Assembly: GCA_963746175.1 (NCBI GenBank)
Contig: CAVVAH010000001.1
Span: 372,001 to 436,000, forward strand
Source of the DNA: CAVVAH01 sp963746175
GTDB taxonomy: Bacteria; Actinomycetota; Actinomycetes; JACCUZ01
Direction: 5' to 3'
DNA length: 64,000 bases
Shown: positions 51,761 through 60,579 of the stretch, in pieces
How positions within the stretch are numbered: position 1 is the first letter of the stretch
Layout of the letters: each line of letters begins with the position of its first letter
Made by a program: the position numbers and the translations under genes
Notes under the pieces: generated by a model
Databases searched by the model: none
Told to the model about the DNA's origin: nothing
What the model saw: only the letters and a program-made list of their open reading frames with translations

Positions 51761-52736
51761 TCAGCGGTCCGGGTAGCCCGTCGGCGGAGCCGACACCTCG
51801 TCCAGCGCCGCGCGGATCTCGGCCGGCAGGCTCAGCCGCTCGGAGCGTCAACGAGCCGCGCAGCTGGGCCGCCGTCCGGGCCCCGACGATCGGGCGCCGT
51901 GACCCCCGGCGCGTCGCGCACCCAGGCCAGCGCCACCTCGAGCGGGGTGGCGTCCAGCCCGTCGGCGGCGGTGCAGACCGCGTCGACGATGCCCCGGCTG
52001 CGGTCGTCGAGGAACCGCTCGATGAAGCGGGCGAAGTGCGGGCTGGCGGCCCGCGAGTCCGACGGCGTGCCGGAGCGGTACTTGCCGGTCAGCACGCCGG
52101 CGCCGAGCGGCGACCACGGCAGCACCCCGAGGCCGAGCGCCGCGGCCGCCGGCAGCACCTCGCGCTCGATGCCGCGCTGGAGCAGCGAGTACTCCATCTG
52201 CGTGGACACCAGTGGCGCGCGGCCCGGCACGGCCTGCTGCCAGGTGACGGCGCGGCCGGTCTGCCAGCCGGTGTAGTTGGAGATGCCGGCGTACCGGGTG
52301 CGGCCGGTCGCGACTGCGTGGTCGACGGCGGCCAGCGTCTCGTCCAGCTCGGTGTCGTCGCTCCAGGCGTGCACCTGCCAGAGGTCGACGTGGTCGATGC
52401 CGAGCCGCGCCAGCGAGCCGTCGAGGGAGTCGAGCAGCGCCCGCCGGGAGGTGTCGACGACGCGTTCGCCGGTACGCCGGGAGATGCCCGCCTTGGTGGC
52501 GAGCACGACCTGCTCGCGGTCGACGGCCGAGGCCAGCAGCTGGCCGATCAGACGCGCTCGGACTCGCCGTCGCCGTAGCCCGCAGCCGTGTCGAGCAGCG
52601 TGCCGCCGGCCTCGAGGAAGGCGTTGAGCTGGTCGGCTTGGCCTCGTGCTCGTCGGTGTCGCGCGCCCCACGTCATCGTGCCCAGGCCGAGCCGGCTCAC
52701 CTTGAGGCCGGACCGGCCGAGCCTGCGCTGCTCCAT
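51761..52736 (-). pseudogene. Aldo/keto reductase, multiply frameshifted
   Basis: Assembled across frames this is a full AKR of about 320 residues. It has R-R-L-G-R-S-G-L-K-V-S-R-L-G-L-G-T-M-T-W-G at the start, L-L-D-T-A-A-G-Y-G (catalytic Asp and Tyr), A-T-K-A-G (Lys), D-L-W-Q-V-H-A-W (His), Q-M-E-Y-S-L-L and an end T-G-Y-P-D-R. Changes of frame are needed at about 52670-52640 (restoring itself), 52555, 51891 and 51848. Each is explained by one or two inserted bases. It would reduce aldehydes or ketones with NADPH if intact. Confidence 0.85.
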
Positions 52737-52823
52737 GTCCCGAGAACCTACCGACGTCGAGTGACGTGATCAGCGTCCGGCACGCCACACGTGAGGCGGT
52801 CAGGTGGCGGTCAGGCGGCTCGC

Positions 52824-52829
52824 TAGGGT
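52824..52829 (+). promoter_or_regulatory. -10 box of the LLM oxidoreductase gene
   Basis: TAGGGT lies 9 bases before the ATG at 52839, slightly further than in other leaderless genes. Confidence 0.45.
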
Positions 52830-52838
52830 CGCGGGACC

Positions 52839-53899
52839 ATGCGACTCGGCGTGAACCTCGGCTACTGGGGCGCCGGCAACGACCGGGACAACCTGCTGCT
52901 CGCCCAGGAGGCCGACCGGCTCGGCTACGACGTCGGCGTGGGCGGCAGAGGCGTACGGCTCGGACGCCGCGACCGTGCTCGCCTGGGTGGCCGCGCAGAC
53001 CGAGCGGATCGACGTCGGGTCGGCGGTCTTCCAGATCCCTGCGCGGACGCCGGCGATGACCGCGATGACCGCCGCGACCCTGGACACGCTGTCCGGCGGC
53101 CGGTTCCGGCTCGGGCTCGGCGTCTCCGGCCCGCAGGTGTCCGAGGGCTGGCACGGCGTGCGGTTCGACAAGCCGCTGGCCCGCACCCGCGAGTACGTCG
53201 AGATCGTCCGGATGGCGCTGGCCCGCGAGACGGTCCGGCACGACGGGACGTTCTGGACCCTCCCGCTGCCCGACGGCCCCGGCAAGGCGCTGCGCCTGAC
53301 CGTGCACCCGGTCCGCGACCGAGATCCCGGTCTACCTCGCGGCCATCGGCCCCAAGAACCTCGAGCTGACCGGCGAGATCGCCGACGGGTGGCTGGCCAT
53401 CTTCTTCGCGCCCGAGCACTCCGGCGAGCTGCTGGGGCACGTCCGCGGCGGGCCGCGAGCAGGCCGGCAAGGACGGGGGGCTGGCCGGGCTTCGACGTCG
53501 TTCCCACCGTGCCGGTCGTCATCGGCGACGACCTCGAGGCGTGCGCCGGCGCCGCTTCGGCACTACGCCGCGCTCTACGTCGGCGGCATGGGCAGCCGGG
53601 AGCAGAACTTCTACAACCGGCTGGCCGTGAGCATGGGCTACGACGAGGCGGCCGCGAAGGTCCAGGACCTCTACCTCGCGCGCAACCACCGCGACGCGGC
53701 CGAGGCGGTGCCGTTCGAGTTCATCGACCGGACATCGCTGATCGGGCCGCGGGAGCGGATCCGCGACCGGCTCGCCGCCTACGCCGAGGCGGGCGTCACC
53801 ACCCTCTCCGTCGCGTCGTACGCCGGATCGCTGGACGAGCGGGTCGCGGCGCTGCGCACGCTGGCCGAGGTCCTCGACGAGTCCGGGCTGGGGGAGTAG
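52839..53899 (+). pseudogene. LLM class F420-dependent oxidoreductase, multiply frameshifted
   Basis: The assembled protein of about 350 residues has the luciferase-like barrel pattern: L-G-V-N-L-G-Y-W-G at the start, R-I-D-V-G-S-A-V-F-Q-I, L-S-G-G-R-F-R-L-G-L-G-V-S-G-P, I-P-V-Y-L-A-A-I-G-P, and G-P-R-E-R-I-R-D-R-L. Such enzymes use F420 (some use FMN). Single extra bases at about 52938, 53320, 53452, 53489 and 53550 split it. The stop is 6 bases before uppP, whose ribosome site lies in its 3' end, so the two form an operon. Confidence 0.85.
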
Positions 53900-53905
53900 A
53901 GACAC

Positions 53906-54742
53906 GTGGCTGACATCGGCATCCTCGACTCCGTCGTGCTCGGCGTCGTCGAGGGCCTCACCGAGTTCCTCCCTGTGTCGAGCACGGGCCACCTCACCAT
54001 CGCCGAGAAGATCCTCGACCTGCCCATCGACGACAAGGGCGTGACCGCCTTCACCGCGATCATCCAGACCGGTGCCATCGCGGCCGTGCTCGTCTACTTC
54101 TTCGGCGACATCGTCCGGATCGTGAAGGCCTGGGTCGCCGGCCTCACCAAGGCCGAGGTGCGGGGCACCTTCGACTACCGGTTCGCGTGGTTCGTCATCT
54201 GGGGCAGCGTCCCGATCGGCGTGATCGGCTTCCTGCTGCGCGACGTCATCTCCGGGTCGCTGCGCAGCCTCTGGGTCGTGGCGGTCGCGCTGGTCGCCTG
54301 GAGCGCGGTCATGGTCGTCGCCGAGCGGCGCGCCACCCAGGTGCGTCCCGAGCGCTCCATCACCCTGACCGACGCGCTGGTCATCGGCGCGGTCCAGTGC
54401 ATCGCACTCGTGCCCGGCGTCTCGCGCTCCGGAGCGACGATCAGCGCCGGGCTGCTGCGCGGCCTGGACCGGGTCGCCGCGACCAGGCTGTCGTTCTTCC
54501 TGTCGATCCCGGCCCTCGTCGGCGCCGGGCTCTTCGAGCTCAAGGACGCGGTGCAGGAGTCGGTCCCGGTGGCGCCGCTCGTGGTCGGCACCGTCGTCTC
54601 GTTCGTCGTCGCCTACGCCACGATCGCCTGGCTGCTGCGCTTCGTCGCCGGGCATCCGATCTCGCTGTTCGTGCCGTACCGGGTCGCACTCGGCCTGGCG
54701 CTCGTCGGCCTCCTCGCGGCGGGCGTCATCACCCCGACCTGA
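53906..54742 (+). CDS. uppP: Undecaprenyl-diphosphatase UppP (BacA)
   Basis: The 278-residue membrane enzyme recycles undecaprenyl diphosphate to the phosphate carrier for cell-wall synthesis; excess confers bacitracin resistance. Both family motifs are clear: E-G-L-T-E-F-L-P-V-S-S-T-G-H-L in the first helix pair and P-G-V-S-R-S-G-A-T-I in the second half. About eight helices are visible. The GTG follows GGGGGAG in the upstream gene. Confidence 0.96.
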   Translation: MADIGILDSVVLGVVEGLTEFLPVSSTGHLTIAEKILDLPIDDKGVTAFTAIIQTGAIAAVLVYFFGDIVRIVKAWVAGLTKAEVRGTFDYRFAWFVIWGSVPIGVIGFLLRDVISGSLRSLWVVAVALVAWSAVMVVAERRATQVRPERSITLTDALVIGAVQCIALVPGVSRSGATISAGLLRGLDRVAATRLSFFLSIPALVGAGLFELKDAVQESVPVAPLVVGTVVSFVVAYATIAWLLRFVAGHPISLFVPYRVALGLALVGLLAAGVITPT

Positions 54743-54747
54743 CCCGG

Positions 54748-55113
54748 CTACCGTCCGCGGCGCTCCCGGACGACCAGGCAGCCGTCCCGCTCGACCACCT
54801 CGCCACGCTGCAGCGGCAGCACCTTCGTCAGCGCCCGGTAGGCCGCACCGAGCCCGGGCACCTTGGCGAAGGCACCCTGCGGACCGCGCACCATCCGACC
54901 GCTGCGCACGTCGTACGCCGACGCGTGCCACGGGCAGACCAGCCGGTCCTGGTCGTCGACGGTCCCGTTCGCGAGATCGGCGCCGAGGTGGCGGCACCGG
55001 CGGGACACCGCGAACAGCTCGCCACCGGCGTTGCCCACCGCCCAGGGGCCGGCTCCCCTCACCGCCCCGGGCGGCAGCTCGGACGCAGGACCGACCTCGT
55101 GCTCACGGTTCAT
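54748..55113 (-). CDS. Rieske [2Fe-2S] ferredoxin-like protein
   Basis: This is a 121-residue soluble protein with the two Rieske cluster motifs, C-R-H-L-G-A near residue 40 and C-P-W-H-A-S-A-Y-D 20 residues later, which supply two Cys and two His. It is of the nitrite-reductase small-subunit or dioxygenase-ferredoxin type. No oxygenase gene is adjacent, so its partner is unknown. It converges with uppP. Confidence 0.9.
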   Translation of the reverse strand: MNREHEVGPASELPPGAVRGAGPWAVGNAGGELFAVSRRCRHLGADLANGTVDDQDRLVCPWHASAYDVRSGRMVRGPQGAFAKVPGLGAAYRALTKVLPLQRGEVVERDGCLVVRERRGR

Positions 55114-55151
55114 GGCTCCAGCCTGCGCCCTCGCGGCGCCGGCTGCCAGCG

Positions 55152-56552
55152 TCAGTGGCTGGCCAGGAAGGCGACGGGGTCGACCACGGTGCCGTTCTCC
55201 CGCACCTCGAAGTGCAGGTGCGGGCCTGTGGCGTAGCCGGTCTGACCGACGATCCCGATCGGGTCGCCCTTGTGCACCACGTCACCGGCCTTCACCAGGA
55301 AGCGGGCCTGGTGTGCGTAGGCCGTCGTGAGGTGCTTGCCGTCGGCCATGCCGTGGTCGATGACCGTGAAGTTGCCGTACGCCGTGCTGACGACGGTCAT
55401 GAGGACGCGGCCGTCGTCGGCCGCCTTGATGACCGAACCGCCGGCGAAGTCCGTCCCGGTGTGCAGCTTCGTGTAGTGCAGGATCGGGTGGAACCGCATG
55501 CCGAACGGCGAGGTGATGACGCCGTCGAGCGGGTGGCTGAAGCTGCCGGTGCCGTCGACCGCCGCGCCGCGCTTGGCGAGCTGCTCGGACAGTGACTCGA
55601 TCTGCGCGCCGAGCTGGCCCGACTCGGCGATGCGGGCCTGGTTGAGCGCGATGTCGCTGCCCTTGGCGGCCTTCACGGCGGACAGCGCGGTGGACCGCTG
55701 GGCAGCGAGCGCGGTGACGCGCGCGTTCGCGTCGGCGAGCTGTCGCTTGGCGTCGTCGTAGCGGGCGGCGATACGGGCGAAGTCCGCCTTGACGCCCTCG
55801 CGAGCCACGATGAGCTCGCCGACTCGCTCGTCGGCCCTGGTCGCGCTGTCGCCGACACGACTGAGGTCGCCCGCCGTCGCGTCGGCCGGCAGCGCGTCGT
55901 AGCTCTGGTGCCACGAGGTCGCCGCCCGCTGCGCGCCGGCGACGTCGTAGCCCATCGCCCGGTAGAGCTGGGCCGTGTCGGTGGCGTCCTGCTTGAGGCG
56001 GGCCATCGCCTGCTTCTGCCGGGCGATCTCGGCGATGCCTGCGTCGGCCGCGAGGTACTGCTGGCTGGCGGCGTACAGCTGGGGGCTGGACTCGTCATCG
56101 ACCAGGTCGCGGGCCCGGTCGGTGCCGGCGATGACCGGGGTGGCGTCGGCCGTGCGCTTCTGCTGTCTGCGCTGGGCTGGCGTGCCCACCGCACCGGCGG
56201 CGCCAGACGTGGTGCCCGCCGCCGAACCTGTGGTGCCCGCCGCCGTGCCCCGGGTGGCGCCCGAGCCGGACCCGGTGCCGCCCGAGCCGGTGCCGCCGCC
56301 TCCGCCCCCTCCGCCGGGGACGCTTGCGGAGGGGAGCGGGACACCGGGGACGCTCACCGTGGGCACCGGGGTGCTGGTCGGGAGCGGGAGCGGCGGGACC
56401 GAGACGCTGGGGAGCGGCACCGAGACGGTGGTGACGCTCGGCACCGGCACGCCCACGTCGGCGGTGGCACCGCCCGCAGAGAGCGCGACAGCAGCCGCCG
56501 CGACGCCGGCAGCGGCTGCCGCCGAGGCGAGTGCGGTGACGGGCCGACGCAT
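55152..56552 (-). CDS. Secreted M23 family metallopeptidase A
   Basis: The 466-residue protein has a signal peptide (A-L-S-A-G-G-A-T-A cleavage region), then a low-complexity Pro/Val/Ser stretch and a Gly-rich run. A coiled coil and a LytM domain from about residue 350 follow: H-T-G-T-D-F (zinc ligands His and Asp), then H-L-H-F-E-V at the end. It cleaves cross-bridge or stem peptides of peptidoglycan. The ATG at 56552 follows GGAGAGCACC; the preceding in-frame ATG lacks a site. It is paralogous to the next gene upstream. Confidence 0.92.
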   Translation of the reverse strand: MRRPVTALASAAAAAGVAAAAVALSAGGATADVGVPVPSVTTVSVPLPSVSVPPLPLPTSTPVPTVSVPGVPLPSASVPGGGGGGGGTGSGGTGSGSGATRGTAAGTTGSAAGTTSGAAGAVGTPAQRRQQKRTADATPVIAGTDRARDLVDDESSPQLYAASQQYLAADAGIAEIARQKQAMARLKQDATDTAQLYRAMGYDVAGAQRAATSWHQSYDALPADATAGDLSRVGDSATRADERVGELIVAREGVKADFARIAARYDDAKRQLADANARVTALAAQRSTALSAVKAAKGSDIALNQARIAESGQLGAQIESLSEQLAKRGAAVDGTGSFSHPLDGVITSPFGMRFHPILHYTKLHTGTDFAGGSVIKAADDGRVLMTVVSTAYGNFTVIDHGMADGKHLTTAYAHQARFLVKAGDVVHKGDPIGIVGQTGYATGPHLHFEVRENGTVVDPVAFLASH

Positions 56553-56683
56553 GGTGCTCTCCTTTGCCACGGGGACACCGTGACCAACGAGCGGGCCGGC
56601 GTGAGGTCACGCCTCAGCAGGACGTCGCCCGGCGCGGGGACGACCGGTGCCGGTGGTGCCGGTGGTGCCGGTGGCGCGGTCGG

Positions 56684-58069
56684 TCAGCCGGCGGCCGCGG
56701 TCTCCCCGGGCAGCGAGGTCGGCAGCTTGGCCTTCTCCAGGAACGGCGCCGGGTCGAGCGGCTCGCCGTCGATGCGGACCTCGAAGTGCAGGTGGGGTCC
56801 GGTGGCGTACCCGGTCGAGCCGATGACGCCGATCGCCTGCCCCTTGACCACCTGGTCGCCCGGCTTCACGCCGACGGCGGCCTGGTGCGCGTACAGCGTG
56901 GTGATGCGCAGGCCGCCGATCTTGCCGTGGTCGATGACCGTCATGTTGCCGTACGCCACGTTGTACTCGGTGAAGAGGACGACACCGTCGTCGGCGGCGT
57001 AGGCGATGCCGTCGGCCGCGCCGAAGTCGATGCCGGTGTGGATCTTGACGTAGTGCAGGATCGGGTGGAAGCGCGGCCCGTACGGCGAGGTGACGGGGCC
57101 GAGACCGGGCCGGACCATCTCGCCGGTGCCCCGCGGCGGGTTCTTGTCCTTGGCGAGCTTCGCGGCCAGGTCGACGATCCGGCCGGCGAGCGCGCCGGAC
57201 TGCGCCACCATCACCTGGTACTGCCGCTTGTCCTCGAGCGCCGCCTTCTTGGCCTGCTCGAACGCCGCCTGCCGGGCCGCGACCACCGCGGTCACCTGCT
57301 GCGCCGCGGCCTTCGCCACCTCGGCCTTGGTGGAGACCGCCGCGAGCGTGGCCGCTGCGGCCGCTCGGGCCAGCTCCTGCCGGCGGCGGGCCGCGCCGAG
57401 GGTCGCCTGGGCGTTGACGAGGGCGGCGCGGTCCTCCTTCAGGCGCGCGATCATCGAGTTGCCGGCACTGCCCACGCTCTGCAGGAAGGCCAGCCGGTCG
57501 GCGAGCTGGTTCGGCGTGGTGGACGAGAGCACGAGTGCCCACTCGCCCATCGGCCCGTTGCCCTGGTACGCCGAGCGCGCCAGCCGGCCGAGGTCCTGCT
57601 GGCTCACCCGGATGCGCGACTCGACGACGGCGAGGTCGCGGGTGGCCCGCTGCTCGGCGAGCACCGAGGCCTCCAGCTCGACCTGGGCCGCGCGGTCGGC
57701 CTCCTTGGCCCTGGTCAGCTCGGCCTGGGCGGTGCGCAGGGCGTCCTGCGCGACGACGAGGTCGGCCTTGGCCTTGGTCAGGGCGGCGGAGGCAGCGACC
57801 AGCACCGCCGCGTCGTGGGCGTCCTCCTCGGCCTGCTGCTTCTTCGCCTCGGCCAGCTGGGCGGCGGCGTCGGCGCGGGCCTCGGCGGCCTTCGCCCGGG
57901 CGGCCTTCGCCTGCTTGGGCGTCAGCTTGTGATGGGCTGCCGACGCCGTGGGCGTGGGTGTCGGGTCGGCAGCCACGGCCGCCGGCAGGCAGGACGCGAC
58001 CAGCGCGGCGACCACGAGCACGGCCCGGGCAGCGTGGGACGCGGTGCGCCGAGACGGCAACGACCGCAT
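56684..58069 (-). CDS. Secreted M23 family metallopeptidase B
   Basis: The 461-residue protein has a signal peptide ending near P-A-A-V-A-A-D, then about 280 residues of Ala/Lys/Glu-rich coiled coil. That layout is known from EnvC and related cell-separation proteins. A LytM domain with H-T-G-I-D-F and H-L-H-F-E-V follows. Compared with its neighbour it has a longer coiled coil and no Pro-rich stretch. The coiled coil suggests contact with a division partner. The ATG at 58069 follows GGGGAAGC; an ATG 27 bases upstream is the alternative. Confidence 0.92.
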   Translation of the reverse strand: MRSLPSRRTASHAARAVLVVAALVASCLPAAVAADPTPTPTASAAHHKLTPKQAKAARAKAAEARADAAAQLAEAKKQQAEEDAHDAAVLVAASAALTKAKADLVVAQDALRTAQAELTRAKEADRAAQVELEASVLAEQRATRDLAVVESRIRVSQQDLGRLARSAYQGNGPMGEWALVLSSTTPNQLADRLAFLQSVGSAGNSMIARLKEDRAALVNAQATLGAARRRQELARAAAAATLAAVSTKAEVAKAAAQQVTAVVAARQAAFEQAKKAALEDKRQYQVMVAQSGALAGRIVDLAAKLAKDKNPPRGTGEMVRPGLGPVTSPYGPRFHPILHYVKIHTGIDFGAADGIAYAADDGVVLFTEYNVAYGNMTVIDHGKIGGLRITTLYAHQAAVGVKPGDQVVKGQAIGVIGSTGYATGPHLHFEVRIDGEPLDPAPFLEKAKLPTSLPGETAAAG

Positions 58070-58206
58070 GAAGCTTCCCCACCCCTTGTGAATCATCGGA
58101 CGCGCGACGCGGCCGACCCCGCCGACCATGGTGACCCGCTTGACCTGCTCTTGGCAGTCGAATGCCTCAGTTGGCCGGCAGGAAACCCGGACGGACCGGG
58201 CGAGTC

Positions 58207-58225
58207 TCCGCCGGAGGCCGGCGGA
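58207..58225. terminator. Hairpin downstream of corA
   Basis: TCCGCCGG at 58207-58214 pairs with CCGGCGGA at 58218-58225 across a 3-base loop, just past the corA stop on the minus strand. No T run follows, so its termination role is likely but unproven. Confidence 0.45.
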
Positions 58226-58235
58226 CGTTAGGCCA

Positions 58236-59210
58236 TCAGAGCCACCCGCTGCGCCGGAAGGCCCGGTACAGCAGGAGGCAGATCCCGGCCATGAGCGCGA
58301 GTACGAGGGGATAGCCCCACGTCCAGCCCAGCTCCGGCATGTGGTCGAAGTTCATGCCGTAGATCCCGGCGATCATGGTCGGGACGGCGGCGATGGCGAC
58401 CCAGGCGGAGATCCGGCGCATGTCCTCGTTCTGCTGGACGCCGACCTGGGCAAGGTTGGCGCTGAGCACGGAGGTGAGCAGGTCGTCGAACCCCTGCACC
58501 TGCTCCGACACCCGGATCGCGTGGTCGGCCACGTCCCGGAAGAACGGCCGCATCCGCTCGTGGACGTGCGGCACGTCCCCGGCCGCCAGCCGGGCCATCG
58601 GCTCGACCAGCGGCAGGACCGCCCGGCGGAACTCGATCACCTCGCGCTTGAGGTTGTAGATGCGGCTCGCGTCGCGGCTGCGGGCCGGGGAGAAGACTCG
58701 CTCCTCGACCTCTTCGATGTCCTCCTCCACCTCCAGCGCGATGGCGGTGTAGTCGTCGACGACGCGGTCGGCGATGGCGTACATCACCGCCGACGGACCG
58801 CAGTCGAGGAAGTCCTCGTGCGCCTCGAGCCGCTTCCGCACGTCGCCGAGCGCACGACCCTCGCCGTGCCGGACGCTCACCACGAACGAGTCTCCGACGA
58901 ACAGCATCACGTCACCCAGCTCGATCTGCTGGGACGCGTCGTCGTAGCGCACCGTCTTGAGGACGACGAACAGCGAGTCGTCGTACTCCTCGAGCTTCGG
59001 TCGCTGATGGGCGTTCAGTGCGTCCTCGACCGCGAGCTTGTGCAGGCCGAACTCGCCGGCGACCTTGTCCAGCTCCTCCTTCGTGGGGTCGTGCAGCCCC
59101 ACCCACATGAAGCTGCGGTCCTGGGTGCGAGCGGTGGCGAGCGCGTCGGCCCATCTCCCGGCCGGCACCTCGCGCATGCCGTGGTGGTACAGCGCGCAGT
59201 CGACGATCAC
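58236..59210 (-). CDS. corA: CorA family magnesium/cobalt transporter
   Basis: The protein has a large N-terminal cytoplasmic domain with helices (V-E-D-A-L-N; V-E-E-D-I-E-E-V-E-E) and two C-terminal membrane helices joined by the ion filter Y-G-M-N-F-D-H-M-P-E-L. It forms a pentameric Mg2+ channel. The start is uncertain: GTG 59210 gives 324 residues, while a TTG at 59228 would add six. It is divergent from the phosphomutase gene; a TAGGGC box lies just upstream on its strand. Confidence 0.93.
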   Translation of the reverse strand: MIVDCALYHHGMREVPAGRWADALATARTQDRSFMWVGLHDPTKEELDKVAGEFGLHKLAVEDALNAHQRPKLEEYDDSLFVVLKTVRYDDASQQIELGDVMLFVGDSFVVSVRHGEGRALGDVRKRLEAHEDFLDCGPSAVMYAIADRVVDDYTAIALEVEEDIEEVEERVFSPARSRDASRIYNLKREVIEFRRAVLPLVEPMARLAAGDVPHVHERMRPFFRDVADHAIRVSEQVQGFDDLLTSVLSANLAQVGVQQNEDMRRISAWVAIAAVPTMIAGIYGMNFDHMPELGWTWGYPLVLALMAGICLLLYRAFRRSGWL

Positions 59211-59232
59211 GGGCTCATCGTGCCCCAAGCCC

Positions 59233-59238
59233 TAGGCT
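59233..59238 (+). promoter_or_regulatory. -10 box of the mshC-cluster first gene
   Basis: TAGGCT lies 8 bases before the GTG at 59247. It overlaps TAGGGC on the minus strand, which would serve corA, in the palindrome CCTAGG. Confidence 0.45.
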
Positions 59239-59246
59239 GCGACTCC

Positions 59247-59948
59247 GTGACCACCGTCCTGCTCGTCCGCCACGGACGCACGACTGCCAACGGCGCGGGC
59301 GTGCTCGCCGGCTGGACCGAGGGCGTCGGTCTCGACGATGCCGGGCGCGCGCAGGTGACCGCCCTGGCCGCCCGGCTGGTGCCCGTGCCCCTGGCCGCGG
59401 TCGTCACCAGCCCGTTGCAGCGCTGCCTCGAGACGGCGGACCTGATGCTCGCCGGTCACGACCCCGTCGACCGGCACGTCGACGAGCGGGTCGGCGAGGT
59501 GCGCTACGGGGACTGGACCGGCGGCGAGCTGAAGAAGCTGGCCAAGGACCCGCTGTGGAAGGTCGTCCAGTCGCACCCCTCGGCAATGACGTTCCCCGGC
59601 GAGGGCGGCGAGGCCATGCGCGACATGCAGACCCGCGCCGTCACGGCCGTGCGCGAGTGGAACACCCGGCTCGGTCCCGACGCCGTCTACGCCGTCGTGT
59701 CGCACGGCGACGTCATCAAGGCGGTGCTCGCCGACGCGCTGGGCATGCACCTCGACCAGTTCCAGCGGCTGGTCGTCGACCCGTCGTCGGTGAGCGTCGT
59801 GACCTACACCGACCTCCGGCCGTTCGTCGTGCGCGCCAACGACATGGGCAGCGACCTCGGCTTCCTGGCGCCCCGGGTGAAGGGCCGTCGCAGGCGCAAG
59901 GCGTCGTCCGACGCGGCTGTCGGCGGGGGCGCCGGCACCACGGTCTGA
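59247..59948 (+). CDS. MSMEG_4193-type histidine phosphatase (phosphomutase-like)
   Basis: This is a 233-residue histidine-phosphatase-fold protein: L-V-R-H-G-R-T-T-A-N-G with the phospho-accepting His, L-Q-R-C-L-E-T-A, G-E-V-R-Y-G-D-W-T, and S-H-G-D-V-I-K-A with the second His. The family sits regularly before DUF3090 and mshC-linked genes in actinobacteria. The exact substrate is not known. The first gene of this tight run starts here. The C-terminal end is a basic and Gly/Ala-rich tail. Confidence 0.9.
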   Translation: MTTVLLVRHGRTTANGAGVLAGWTEGVGLDDAGRAQVTALAARLVPVPLAAVVTSPLQRCLETADLMLAGHDPVDRHVDERVGEVRYGDWTGGELKKLAKDPLWKVVQSHPSAMTFPGEGGEAMRDMQTRAVTAVREWNTRLGPDAVYAVVSHGDVIKAVLADALGMHLDQFQRLVVDPSSVSVVTYTDLRPFVVRANDMGSDLGFLAPRVKGRRRRKASSDAAVGGGAGTTV

Positions 59949-59963
59949 GCGCGTCCGACGACA

Positions 59964-59969
59964 TAGGGT
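59964..59969 (+). promoter_or_regulatory. Leaderless -10 box of the DUF3090 gene
   Basis: TAGGGT lies 6 bases before the ATG at 59976. Confidence 0.5.
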
Positions 59970-59975
59970 CGCTCC

Positions 59976-60542
59976 ATGCCGCGCATCATCTTCGAGTACG
60001 ACCCGCCTGAGCGGTTCGTCGCCGGCACGGTCGGCGAGCCCGGGCAGCGGACCTTCTTCCTGCAGGCTCGCGGGTCGGGCCGGGTCACGAGCGTCTCGCT
60101 GGAGAAGCAGCAGGTGTCGGTTCTCGCCGAGCGGGTCGAGGCACTGCTCGACGAGGTCGTCCGCCGCTCGGCCGGCGAGGCCGGCGTGCCCGCCGTGACC
60201 CCCGCCGACAGCAGCGACTCGGCGCCGCTGGACGCTCCGATCGAGGAGGAGTTCCGGGTCGGCACGATGGCGCTCGCCTGGGACGCGGACGACGAGGTCG
60301 TGGTCATCGAGGCGCAGGCGATGACCGAGGACGAGGACGACGACGACCCGCCGCTGATCGCCGACGAGGACGAAGAGGGGCCACCGCTGCTGCGGGTGCG
60401 GATCTCCGGCACCAGTGCGCGGGCGTTCGTCAGCCGCGCCCAGGCGGTCGTCGCCGCCGGTCGCCCGCCGTGCCCGTTCTGCGGCGGCCCCCTCGACGCG
60501 GGCGGGCACGTCTGCCCCCGCGCCAACGGCTACCGCCGCTGA
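59976..60542 (+). CDS. DUF3090 family protein
   Basis: This is a 188-residue acidic protein starting with P-R-I-I-F-E-Y-D-P-P-E-R-F-V-A-G-T-V-G-E-P-G and ending in C-P-F-C-G-G-P-L-D-A-G-G-H-V-C-P-R-A-N-G, a zinc-ribbon-like finger. This gene belongs to a fixed actinobacterial block with the preceding phosphatase-like gene and the following SCO1664-type gene. Its role is unknown; association with mycothiol or NAD/ATP metabolism has been guessed only from position. Confidence 0.92.
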   Translation: MPRIIFEYDPPERFVAGTVGEPGQRTFFLQARGSGRVTSVSLEKQQVSVLAERVEALLDEVVRRSAGEAGVPAVTPADSSDSAPLDAPIEEEFRVGTMALAWDADDEVVVIEAQAMTEDEDDDDPPLIADEDEEGPPLLRVRISGTSARAFVSRAQAVVAAGRPPCPFCGGPLDAGGHVCPRANGYRR

Positions 60543-60579
60543 CTGTGGTCGGGCCGGTCGGTTTGCCAGACTGGGGACG

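Noticed and set aside
58070..58235. Possible cyclic-di-AMP (ydaO-type) riboswitch before the M23 gene
   Set aside because: Actinobacterial wall hydrolase genes often have it, but I could not find the conserved core blocks; only a simple GC hairpin past corA is visible.
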